Shown: positions 1-7,545 of the stretch, piece after piece
Numbering within the stretch: position 1 is the first letter of the stretch
Layout of the letters: each line of letters starts with the position of its first letter
NCBI GenBank assembly: GCA_013349485.1
Contig: DUZM01000167.1
Span: 1-10,885 of the forward strand
Direction: 5' to 3'
Source of the DNA: Candidatus Hydrogenedentota bacterium
GTDB lineage: Bacteria; Hydrogenedentota; Hydrogenedentia; Hydrogenedentales; SLHB01
Length of the DNA stretch: 10,885 nt
Notes under the pieces: model-generated
What the model saw: only the letters and a program-made list of their open reading frames with translations
What the model was told of the DNA's origin: nothing
The model's database searches: none
Position numbers and translations under genes: made by a program

Positions 1-1116
1 TGGTGTGCGATGGGGCGAGGAATGGGCGTCAATGGCGGGTTCGAGTTGGAACTTGGCCGGCAGGAACCGTCGTTGCGGCGCCCTGGTCGGATCCTCGATG
101 CGCCCGAGGAGGACTTCGGCGCTTTCCCTGCCGATTGCCTCGCCCGGTTGCGAAGCCGTGATCATGGGGATGTCTACGGCGGCGCTTAACTCGTTGTCGT
201 CGACCGTGGCGATCTCGATATCGCCGGGCACGCCGTACCCGCGCTCCGCGAGGGCGTCCAAGAGCATAGTCGCGAGCCCGTCGTGGTTTACGAACAGGGC
301 GGTCGGGGGGTGTTGGTTGCTCATGATCGGTTCGATGCACGCTTCGATCGGCGCCACGTCCGAATCATAGATGCACATGAGTTCTTCCTGGAACGGCAGG
401 GACGCTTCTTGCAGCGCGCGTCGATATCCGCGCAGCCGATCCTCGCTCGAGGTGGCGTCCAACTCGGTGGTGATGATGCCAATCGCTCGATGGCCGCGCT
501 CGATGAGGGTCTTGGTCAACCGGAACGCGACGTCTTCGTTGTCCGTAACCACGAAATCCGAGTCGAGGCCGCGGACGTATCGATCGAGCAAGACGAAGGG
601 ATAGTTCGAGCGTCGGAACTTGTGCAATAGGTCAAGCATTTCGGGAGAGGCGTGCTGGAGCCAGAAGGCAATGCCTTCGATGCCGCTGTTTCGGATATCG
701 GCGAGAAACTCGAACTCGTCCTTTGTGTTTAGGCGCCGGAAATAGACCATGGTATGGACGTCTCTCCGGGCGGCGGCTCGGATAAAGCCTTTCATGACCT
801 CGCGATCATAATGGCATTCGAGCCCTGGACACGCCACGGCAACGGTTCGCCATGCCGGCACGCGCAGCAGCCGCTGGCGTTTCGAGATGGGGGCGACAAA
901 CGAACCGCGGCCCGGGGTCCGTGTGATATACCCCTCGAGTTCGAGGTCACGGAGCGCTTGCCGCGTAGGATTCCTGCTGACGTTATACTGGCGGGCCAAC
1001 TCGAGTTCGGAAGGCACCCGCGCGCCCTCCGGCAACTCACCGCTCTCGATTTGGATTTTCAGGGCCCGTTTTATGGCCACGTAGACCGGCAAACCCGGAG
1101 GGAAGGTCGTCTCCAT
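1..1116 (-). CDS. GntR-type HTH / LacI-type sensor transcriptional regulator (3' end cut by window edge)
   Basis: The frame is open for 372 codons from ATG 1116 to the window edge with no stop. Residues about 10-75 form a GntR-type winged helix: the helix-turn-helix runs from PSELELARQYNVSRNPTR into QALRDLELEGYI, and the wing ends GRGSFV (70-74). Residues about 90-360 resemble the periplasmic-binding-like sensor of LacI proteins, with segments such as FVLLDRY (174-180), RGYRRAL (229-235), ALFVNHDGLA (273-282) and GVPGDIEIATVDD (295-307). The end near FLPAKFQLEP resembles the usual LacI C terminus, so only a few residues are probably missing. This GntR-plus-LacI layout is that of AraR-like sugar-responsive regulators. 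A strong ribosome site, AAGGAGA, lies 4-5 bases before the ATG. It likely binds a sugar or related small molecule and controls transport or catabolic genes beyond the left edge. The ligand cannot be read from the sequence. It lies 135 bases downstream of rho and may have its own promoter, which I could not identify. Confidence 0.88.
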   Translation of the reverse strand, partial: METTFPPGLPVYVAIKRALKIQIESGELPEGARVPSELELARQYNVSRNPTRQALRDLELEGYITRTPGRGSFVAPISKRQRLLRVPAWRTVAVACPGLECHYDREVMKGFIRAAARRDVHTMVYFRRLNTKDEFEFLADIRNSGIEGIAFWLQHASPEMLDLLHKFRRSNYPFVLLDRYVRGLDSDFVVTDNEDVAFRLTKTLIERGHRAIGIITTELDATSSEDRLRGYRRALQEASLPFQEELMCIYDSDVAPIEACIEPIMSNQHPPTALFVNHDGLATMLLDALAERGYGVPGDIEIATVDDNELSAAVDIPMITASQPGEAIGRESAEVLLGRIEDPTRAPQRRFLPAKFQLEPAIDAHSSPHRTP

Positions 1117-1251
1117 GCAGTCTCCTTCTCCCCCCGCATCCCCCCGACAACGAATCGTACTTTCGCTCGAAGGCCGAGGCGTTCCCGAGCGTCTTCGCCC
1201 GGCACTTCCCGACCTACGCCGTAGGCCGCAATCTGCCTGCGCGACATGCTA
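1117..1251. other. rho to regulator intergenic region with a small inverted repeat
   Basis: This 135-base gap separates the rho stop codon from the regulator start. It contains a perfect 5-bp inverted repeat, CCTAC-GCC-GTAGG (1213-1225), with no T-run after it on the minus strand, so it is not a convincing intrinsic terminator. It could be a weak RNA hairpin or part of an operator. No clear -35/-10 pair is visible. The end next to the regulator is G-rich on the minus strand and holds its AAGGAGA ribosome site. Confidence 0.35.
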
Positions 1252-2706
1252 TCACATTTTTTGCATGAGAGCCAAGAAATCTTGGTTGTTTTTCGTCTTC
1301 TTGAGCTTCTCGATGAGGAGTTCGGTGGCTTCGGCGACGTCGAGGGGGCTCAACACCTTAAGCATGAGCCAGATCCGCTGGAGTTCTTCCTCGCCGACGA
1401 GCAGTTCTTCTTTGCGCGTGCGCGACTTGTGCACGTCGATGGCCGGGAAGATGCGTTTTTCCATCAGGCGTCGATCCAGGTGTATTTCCATGTTGCCGGT
1501 GCCCTTGAACTCCTCGAAAATTACGTCGTCCATGCGGCTGCCGGTTTCCACAAGCGCCGTGGCGAGAATGGTGAGACTGCCGCCTTCCTCGATGTTCCGG
1601 GCCGCCCCAAAGAAACGCTTCGGCCGCTGGAGCGCGTTCGCGTCGACGCCGCCCGACATTACTTTGCCGCTGGCGGGCAAGATGTTGTTGTAGGCGCGGG
1701 CAAGACGCGTGATCGAGTCGAGCAATATGACGACGTCGCGTTTGTGCTCGACGAGGCGCTTGGCCTTTTCCATGACCATTTCGGCGACCTGGACATGGCG
1801 TTCGTAGGGTTCGTCGAACGTGGAGGCGATGACTTCCCCCTTGACCGACCGGGACATGTCGGTTACCTCCTCGGGCCGTTCGTCGATCAGCAAGACGATC
1901 ACGATAACGTCGGGGTGATTGCTTGTGATGCTGTTGGCCATCTTCTGGAGCAGGACGGTTTTGCCCGTAAACGGGGCGGCGACGATCAGGCCGCGCTGGC
2001 CCATGCCGATAGGCGAAATCAGGTCCATGACGCGCATGGCCACCTCGGTTTGCGTCGTCTCGAGCGTAATGCGGCGGTTGGGGTGGAGGGGCGTCAGGTT
2101 ATCGAAGAGGATGCGTTCCCGAGCGACGTCCGGGCTCTCATAATTGACGGCTTCGACTTTGAGCAGCGCGAAGTAGCGCTCTTGCTCCTTGGGCGGCCGG
2201 ACGTGCCCCTGGATGGTGTCGCCGGTGCGCAGGCCGAACTTGCGGATCTGGGACGGGGACACGTAGATATCATCCGGCCCAGGCAGGTACGAGTAGTCAC
2301 CCGAACGGAGGAAGCCGAATCCGTCGGGCAATATCTCGAGCGTTCCTTCGCCATAGACGGAGCCGGCGCTCTCGATGCTCGCCTGCAGGACTTTGAAAAT
2401 GAGGTCCTGTTTCTTAAGTCCGCTGTAGCCCTCGATGTTGAGTTGGCGCGCCAGGTCTGCCAATTCGGTGACGGTCATCCGCTTGAGGCCGCCAATCGAG
2501 ATTTCCTCCCCAGTTTCCGTGGTTTGCGCGACGGGGTTGCCGGGGCGTTCGACGAGGGTTTGCACAGGCGGATCCTGCGCGTACGAGGGACGCGATCGGG
2601 CGCGCGCCGCTCGACTCTTGCTGCTTCTGCCGTTCCCCGACAAGGACTTTCTGGGTCGGTTGCGGGGTTGGGTCACGTTTCGGTCACCGTCGTTTTTGTC
2701 CGTCAT
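1252..2706 (-). CDS. rho: Transcription termination factor Rho
   Basis: This 484-residue protein is a hexameric RNA-dependent ATPase that ends transcription of untranslated RNA. Residues 1-70 are a basic, Ser/Asn/Pro-rich, probably disordered extension absent from the 419-residue E. coli protein. A Rho N-terminal helical domain follows (about 72-112), then the cold-shock-like RNA-binding domain with DGFGFLR (128-134) and GPDDIYVSPSQIRKFGLR (143-160). The ATPase core has LLIDERPEE (272-280), Walker B ending LLDS (328-331), the Q-loop SGGVDANAL (351-359), K401 in EEFKGTGN and an arginine finger at R431. The Walker A segment is unusual: AAPFTGKT (243-250) in place of the typical APPKAGKT. The ATP-binding K249 is kept, but the lysine equivalent to E. 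coli K181 is F246. The site AAGGA lies 7 bases before the ATG. The gene starts 41 bases after polA and is probably co-transcribed with it. Identity is certain from near-complete motif agreement along its length. Confidence 0.98.
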   Translation of the reverse strand: MTDKNDGDRNVTQPRNRPRKSLSGNGRSSKSRAARARSRPSYAQDPPVQTLVERPGNPVAQTTETGEEISIGGLKRMTVTELADLARQLNIEGYSGLKKQDLIFKVLQASIESAGSVYGEGTLEILPDGFGFLRSGDYSYLPGPDDIYVSPSQIRKFGLRTGDTIQGHVRPPKEQERYFALLKVEAVNYESPDVARERILFDNLTPLHPNRRITLETTQTEVAMRVMDLISPIGMGQRGLIVAAPFTGKTVLLQKMANSITSNHPDVIVIVLLIDERPEEVTDMSRSVKGEVIASTFDEPYERHVQVAEMVMEKAKRLVEHKRDVVILLDSITRLARAYNNILPASGKVMSGGVDANALQRPKRFFGAARNIEEGGSLTILATALVETGSRMDDVIFEEFKGTGNMEIHLDRRLMEKRIFPAIDVHKSRTRKEELLVGEEELQRIWLMLKVLSPLDVAEATELLIEKLKKTKNNQDFLALMQKM

Positions 2707-2747
2707 GGATCGTTCCTTCCAATGCCTATTTCTTTGTTTGTAATCGG

Positions 2748-5462
2748 TCAGTGAATCGCCGCCCAGTGGTAGCCGACCGCGACATCCACCCTGAGCGGCA
2801 CGTCAAGTGCGATTGCGTTCTCCATGATGTTCTTGGTCAAGTCGGCCACGCCGTCGGCTTCGCGGGCCGGCGTTTCGAGCAGCAGCTCGTCGTGGACCTG
2901 AAGAAGCAGCCGGGTCGGCGTGCGCTTCAAGGCTTCATCAAGCCGGATCATCGCCAGTTTGATGACGTCCGCTGCCGTGCCCTGTACGGGCGTATTAATG
3001 GCGACGCGCTCCGCTGCTTTCCGGGACGCCGCGTCCGAACTATTCAACTCAGGCACGTAACGCCGCCGATTCAGGAGCGTCGTCACGTAGCCATTTTTCT
3101 TTGCCGTTTCCAGGGTCTGGTCGATCCAATTTCGAACGCCGGGATACTGCGCGAAGTACTGCTCGATGAATCGCGCCGCCTGGGCGTTGGATATGCCAAT
3201 GTTTCTCGCCAGCCCGAAGGGGCTTATGCCGTAAACGACGCCAAAATTGACCGCTTTGGCCTGCCGGCGCATCTCCGGTGTCACGGCCTCTTCGGCGACG
3301 CCGAATATGCGCGCCGCGGTCCGGCGATGCACGTCCGTATCGGAGAAAAATGCATGCTTCAACTGGACGTCACCCGACAGGTGGGCGAGGATCCGCAACT
3401 CAATTTGCGAATAGTCGGCCGACACAAGCCGCCTATCCGCTCGCCCCGGAATGAATCCTTCGCGGATCCGCCGTCCGAACTCCGAGCGTATCGGGATGTT
3501 CTGCAGGTTCGGGTCGCTGCTGGACAAGCGTCCGGTGGCGGCCACGGCCTGGTTGAACGAGGTATGAATGCGGCCCGTTTCTGGGTTGACCAGTTTGGGC
3601 AGCGCCTCGACGTATGTCCCGCGAAGCTTTTCGAGTGTTCGGAACTCGAGAACCTTTCCCGGGAGGGGATGATGTTTGGACAACAGTTCGAGAACCTCGA
3701 CGTCGGTCGAGTACCCCGTTTTCGTTCTTCTTAGGGGCTTGAGCCCAAGTTTCTTGAATAGTATCTCCTGCAGTTGCTTCGGAGAGTTAATCTGAAACGG
3801 CTGCCCGGCCAGTTCGAATATGGCCGCTTCTACCTCTTTCAGCCGGTGCTCGATTTCTTTCTTCAGATTGCCGAAGACGGCCAAATCGATCGCGATTCCC
3901 GCCATCTCCATCCGCGCCAGCACGCCGATTAAGGGAAGCTCAACCTGCTCGAATAAGGATTCGAGTCTGCGTTCGTGCAGCAGCGGACGAAACACCTCAG
4001 ACAACCGCCACGTGATGTCCGCGTCTTCGCACGCATACGCGCACGCGCGGTCAACGGGGACAGTATCGAAGGTGACGGCTTTCGACCCCTTTCCGATCAA
4101 ATCCGAGATCGGGATCGTTTTACGCCTGAGGTATTGAAGACTGACTTCCCCTAGATTATGCCTCAATCGGGAGGGGTCTGTCAAATAGGAAGCGACCATC
4201 GTGTCAAGAACGACGCCTGCGAGGCGTAGGCCGGCCCGCTCGAGCACGATGAGGTCATACTTTATGTTGTGTCCCACTTTGCCCACGGCGGGGTCTTCGA
4301 GCAAGGGCCGAAGCGCGTTGAGCACGGTCTCTTTGGCGAGCGGCTCGACCGTCTGCGCGGCGAAAAGGTCGTCGGAATGCGTGCGCCGAGCCAGCGCGTC
4401 CCGGGTGTGGCCAACGGGTATATAATAGGCCGTTCCGGGTTTGCAGCTCATCGAGATGCCAACGAGTTCCGCCCGCATCGGGTCGGTTGACGTGGTTTCG
4501 GTGTCGAGGGCAAAGCATTCAGCCGCGCGCATTTCCTCGATGACCCGTGTGAGTTCGTCCTGCGCCAGGATGAGGCCGTACGCCGTTTCCTCGATGTCGG
4601 CAGCATCGGGGAGAAATTCCTCGAGCAGGGATTGAAATTCGAGTTTCGCGAACACCTCGACCAACGCATCGCGGTTGAATTCCTTCCTGGCGCAGGCCTC
4701 GGGTTCGAGATCCAGGACGACGTTCGTATCAATGGTGACCAGCTTCCGGCTGAGAAACGCCATGTCACGATCGTCGGCGAGCCGTTCCCGTTGCTTTCCT
4801 TTTAGGTCGTCGGCGTGTTCGTACACGCCATCGAGCGATTGGTAGGTCTCGAGGAGCTTGCGCGCGGTTTTCTCGCCGATGCCGCGTACCCCGGGCACAT
4901 TGTCCGATGTATCGCCCATGAGCCCGAACAGGTCGACGACGCGTTCGGGCGGAACCCCGTAGCGTTTCCGCACCCCTTGGGGGTCGTACCAGATTCCGCT
5001 ATCCCCTTTGCTTGGGTCATAGACGGCTACGCGATCCGTGACGAGTTGAAGAGCGTCTTTGTCGCCGGTGACGATGACGACCTCCATGTTCTTGGCCTCG
5101 GCGCGCTTTGCGAGGGTGCCGATGACGTCGTCGGCTTCGACCCCGGGGACGCGGAGGGTCGTCACATTCAGCGCGGCCACGACCTCGTCGATCAAGGGCA
5201 GTTGCGACACCAATTCGTCGGGGGTCTCCTTCCGGTTGGCTTTGTACTCCGGGTAGAGTTCCGAGCGGAACGTCTTGCCGGGCGCGTCGAAGATTACGGC
5301 GATGTGCGTCGGTTCGTTCTCGCGGAGCAACTTGAGCATTACGCGGGCAAAACCGAACACGGCGTTGGTGGGCCGGCCTTTCGAATCGGTCAGCCCGCGA
5401 ATGGCGTAAAACGAACGATACGCGAACGCGGCCCCGTCCACAATGAAAAGCCGTTCAGCCAT
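2748..5462 (-). CDS. polA: DNA polymerase I with 5' nuclease, proofreading and polymerase domains
   Basis: This 904-residue protein fills gaps during repair and replaces Okazaki primers. The 5' nuclease domain (1 to about 290) has LFIVDG, FDAPGKTFR, VEADDVIG (108-115), VTGDKDALQLV and GLMGDTSDNVPGVRGIGEKTA (180-200 region). The 3'-5' exonuclease (about 300-495) keeps all three acidic motifs: DTET (D320, E322), NIKYD (N399, D403) and YACED (Y476, D480). Proofreading should therefore be active, unlike in Taq-type enzymes. The polymerase domain has TGRLSSSDPNLQNIP, motif A SADYSQIELR (D683), motif B with KAVNFGVVYG (F740) and motif C QVHDE (H857-E859). I chose ATG 5462 because MAERLFIVDG matches the family N terminus and AGGAGGT lies 3-4 bases before it. 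An in-frame ATG at 5528 would add 22 residues but lies further inside lpxB and is less likely. The start overlaps the end of lpxB by 8 bases, suggesting translational coupling. The phenylalanine at 740 matches E. coli F762, which favours discrimination against dideoxynucleotides. Confidence 0.98.
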   Translation of the reverse strand: MAERLFIVDGAAFAYRSFYAIRGLTDSKGRPTNAVFGFARVMLKLLRENEPTHIAVIFDAPGKTFRSELYPEYKANRKETPDELVSQLPLIDEVVAALNVTTLRVPGVEADDVIGTLAKRAEAKNMEVVIVTGDKDALQLVTDRVAVYDPSKGDSGIWYDPQGVRKRYGVPPERVVDLFGLMGDTSDNVPGVRGIGEKTARKLLETYQSLDGVYEHADDLKGKQRERLADDRDMAFLSRKLVTIDTNVVLDLEPEACARKEFNRDALVEVFAKLEFQSLLEEFLPDAADIEETAYGLILAQDELTRVIEEMRAAECFALDTETTSTDPMRAELVGISMSCKPGTAYYIPVGHTRDALARRTHSDDLFAAQTVEPLAKETVLNALRPLLEDPAVGKVGHNIKYDLIVLERAGLRLAGVVLDTMVASYLTDPSRLRHNLGEVSLQYLRRKTIPISDLIGKGSKAVTFDTVPVDRACAYACEDADITWRLSEVFRPLLHERRLESLFEQVELPLIGVLARMEMAGIAIDLAVFGNLKKEIEHRLKEVEAAIFELAGQPFQINSPKQLQEILFKKLGLKPLRRTKTGYSTDVEVLELLSKHHPLPGKVLEFRTLEKLRGTYVEALPKLVNPETGRIHTSFNQAVAATGRLSSSDPNLQNIPIRSEFGRRIREGFIPGRADRRLVSADYSQIELRILAHLSGDVQLKHAFFSDTDVHRRTAARIFGVAEEAVTPEMRRQAKAVNFGVVYGISPFGLARNIGISNAQAARFIEQYFAQYPGVRNWIDQTLETAKKNGYVTTLLNRRRYVPELNSSDAASRKAAERVAINTPVQGTAADVIKLAMIRLDEALKRTPTRLLLQVHDELLLETPAREADGVADLTKNIMENAIALDVPLRVDVAVGYHWAAIH

Positions 5463-6573
5463 GCGACCTCCTCGCGACCACCGCCAGGATCTCGTTGGCG
5501 GCCCGGGCCGATGCGCCGGGGCCGCCAAGACCTTCGCGCACTGCGGCGAGGTCGGCGATCATTTTGGCGCGGGCGGGCGTGTCGTCGACGAGCGAAAGCG
5601 TTGCCGGTAGGATGTTCTCGGCGCGGACGTCGTTCTGCACGAATTCCGGCACAATCCTTCGTCCGGCCAAGATGTTTACGAGGCCAATATGGTCTACGTG
5701 CACAATTCGCTTGGCGATCCAATGGCTCAACGCCGAGATTCGGTAGAGGATGACCATGGGCACGCCGAACAAGGCCGCCTCGAGCGTGGCGGTGCCTGAG
5801 GCCACCAGGCAGAACCGCGCGCCGAAAAGCAGATCGTACGTGCTGCCCACGGCGGTCTCGAGGGGGAAACGGCCGGCCAGGTTGCGGATCTGAACCGCGT
5901 GTTTTTCGTTGACACACGGGGCCACAAACCGGGCCTCGGCATACGCTTTGCGTATGCCCGACGCGACTTCAATCATGGGCGCGGTCAATCGGCGCACCTC
6001 CTGTTCGCGGCTTCCGGGGAAAAGCCCAATCACCAGCCCCTTGGTATACCGCTCGGACGGCGGCATCGATGCGATATGATCGAGCAGCGGGTGGCCAACG
6101 TACGTGCAGTCCACGTCAAGTTCTTTGTACAGGTCCTCCTCGAAGGGAAGAATAACAAGGATTTTCTGGACGATGCTCGCAATGGTGTAGATGCGTTCTT
6201 TCCGCCACGCCCAGACCTGAGGGCTGATATAGTACACCACCGGTATTCCCAGCGCCCTGGCGGCCTGCGCCAGCCGAATGTTGAATCCCGGATAGTCAAT
6301 GACGACCAGACAATCAGGCCGTGTCCGGGCCAAATGAGCGACGGTGGCGCGAAACACTCGCCGAATCATCGGAAACGACTTGACGACCTCCGTAAATCCC
6401 ATGAGGCCCTTGCTCGCCAGGTCGTGGCGGACGGCCATACCCGCACAGGCCATGCGCTGTCCTCCCAGCCCCTCGCTTGCCAGGTCCGGTTCGACGTCTT
6501 GGAGGGCGCGAATAAGGTTTGCGCCGTGTATGTCTCCGGAGGATTCTCCGGCCGAGAAGAAGATACGTGTCAC
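5455..6573 (-). CDS. lpxB: Lipid A disaccharide synthase
   Basis: This 372-residue GT-B fold glycosyltransferase (family GT19) joins UDP-2,3-diacylglucosamine to lipid X, giving the beta-1,6 disaccharide of lipid A on the inner face of the cytoplasmic membrane. Family signatures are visible in order: FFSAGESSGDIHGANLI (5-21), VVIDYPGFNIRLA (90-102), YYISPQVWAWRKER (114-127), VILPFEEDLY with YVGHPLLD (140-165), GLFPGSREQEVRRL (183-196), LVASGTATLEAALFGVPMV (256-274) and GLVNILAGRRIVPEF (297-311). Length is close to the 382 residues of E. coli LpxB. I chose GTG 6573 because it forms a GTGA overlap with the stop of the upstream oxidoreductase gene and the family's N terminus begins at this point. 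An upstream ATG at 6672 would add 33 residues that read as out-of-frame oxidoreductase sequence. The ribosome site is weak (AAGG very close to GTG), which fits coupling to upstream translation. It lies between the oxidoreductase and polA in the same operon. Confidence 0.96.
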   Translation of the reverse strand: MTRIFFSAGESSGDIHGANLIRALQDVEPDLASEGLGGQRMACAGMAVRHDLASKGLMGFTEVVKSFPMIRRVFRATVAHLARTRPDCLVVIDYPGFNIRLAQAARALGIPVVYYISPQVWAWRKERIYTIASIVQKILVILPFEEDLYKELDVDCTYVGHPLLDHIASMPPSERYTKGLVIGLFPGSREQEVRRLTAPMIEVASGIRKAYAEARFVAPCVNEKHAVQIRNLAGRFPLETAVGSTYDLLFGARFCLVASGTATLEAALFGVPMVILYRISALSHWIAKRIVHVDHIGLVNILAGRRIVPEFVQNDVRAENILPATLSLVDDTPARAKMIADLAAVREGLGGPGASARAANEILAVVARRSHG

Positions 6574-7523
6574 TGCCTTGTCCGTATACAGTCCATGATT
6601 CGCTCCGCCAATTCGAGTGCGGCAAGCGCGTCTTCGCCAGCGACGATCGGACGTTCCCGTTTGCGAACGCACTCGACAAATGAGGCCAATTCTAGTTTCA
6701 GCGGCTCCTCTCGCTTCACCTCGAGAGGGTCAACGCTGATGAGGTCCATCGGCGTCATCCCGACCGCGAGATCGCCCGGTTTCTTGCGGTACACAAGCAC
6801 CCGCTGTTCGCTGTAATCCGTGGAGACGTAAGCGTTTTCCTCGAAGACCCGGATCTTCCGCATCCGATCCATCGAGACGCGACTACTGGTCAGATTCGCC
6901 ACGCAGCCCGAGGCAAAGCGGATCCGGGCGTTTGCAATGTCTTCGTATTCAGAGAACACCGGCACCCCGACCGCGTCCACGGAAGCGACTGCCGTCCCGT
7001 CGAGCCCGAGCGCGATCTCGAGATCGTGGATCATGAGGTCCAACACGACGCTTACATCGTGCCCGCGGTTCGGATAGGGGCTGAGCCGGTGGCACTCGAT
7101 GAAACGGGGTCGCTTCAGCGCCTCGAACAGGGCGATAACGGCGCCGTTGAAGCGTTCGATATGCCCGACTTGCAGCAGGCGTCCGTTGGCCTGCGCGGCG
7201 GCCACCATCTCCTTGGCCTCGGCCACGGCGCCCGCGATGGGTTTCTCGACGAGGACGTCGACGCCGGCTTCGAGGAGTTCGATCGTTATGTCGCGGTGAA
7301 AGGTGGTTGGCACCGCGACGGAGGCGGCCTCGACGCCCGCCGCGATGAGGTGGGCCACCGAACGGAACTGCGGGACCGCGAAATCGGCGGCGGCATTGGC
7401 GGCCCGCTCGCCGTCCACATCGACCACGCCGGCAAGGCGGACGCCGCCTAACTCGTCGTAGACGCGGGCGTGGTGGTAGCCCAGATGGCCCACGCCGATG
7501 ACAGCGACGCGCAGGGATGACAT
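6570..7523 (-). CDS. Gfo/Idh/MocA-family NAD(P)-dependent oxidoreductase, possibly a UDP-GlcNAc 3-dehydrogenase (GnnA-like)
   Basis: This 317-residue protein has an N-terminal Rossmann fold (RVAVIGVGHLGYHHARVY, glycines 10, 12 and 15), the family EKP motif (K94) and a C-terminal substrate domain with GHIERFN (120-126) and MIHDLEIAL (164-172). H166 and K94 are the expected catalytic-site residues. It lies between lpxA and lpxB with a 22-base gap and a 4-base overlap, so a role in lipid A or cell-surface sugar synthesis is likely. In Acidithiobacillus and Leptospira, a Gfo/Idh protein (GnnA) oxidises the 3-OH of UDP-GlcNAc before a transaminase (GnnB) makes the 3-amino sugar that LpxA then N-acylates. 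Context and the VGHIERFN motif make that role plausible here. No GnnB-like aminotransferase is in the window, so the substrate is inferred. Family membership is firm and the exact reaction is not. The ATG is preceded by GAGGA about 7 bases upstream. Confidence 0.9.
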   Translation of the reverse strand: MSSLRVAVIGVGHLGYHHARVYDELGGVRLAGVVDVDGERAANAAADFAVPQFRSVAHLIAAGVEAASVAVPTTFHRDITIELLEAGVDVLVEKPIAGAVAEAKEMVAAAQANGRLLQVGHIERFNGAVIALFEALKRPRFIECHRLSPYPNRGHDVSVVLDLMIHDLEIALGLDGTAVASVDAVGVPVFSEYEDIANARIRFASGCVANLTSSRVSMDRMRKIRVFEENAYVSTDYSEQRVLVYRKKPGDLAVGMTPMDLISVDPLEVKREEPLKLELASFVECVRKRERPIVAGEDALAALELAERIMDCIRTRQ

Positions 7524-7545
7524 AGTGGCTTCCTCGATGAAGATG

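Noticed and set aside
1213..1225. Hairpin after rho as a terminator
   Set aside because: It has a five-base-pair stem with no T-run on the transcribed side, so it is kept only as an inverted repeat in the intergenic entry.
1246..2754. A 502-codon plus-strand open frame antisense to rho, with similar long frames at 2751-3734, 4815-5753 and 5899-6816
   Set aside because: They are opposite well-conserved genes, and their proteins show no domain I recognise and are rich in D, G, R and V. GC-rich third positions keep the antisense frame open by chance.
5463..5528. Longer PolA start at ATG 5528
   Set aside because: The 22 extra residues (Pro/Arg/Trp-rich) overlap lpxB and do not resemble PolA. 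ATG 5462 has an excellent ribosome site and the family N terminus.
6574..6672. Longer LpxB start at ATG 6672
   Set aside because: The extra 33 residues come from the coding region of the oxidoreductase in another frame. The GTGA overlap at 6570-6573 gives the natural start.
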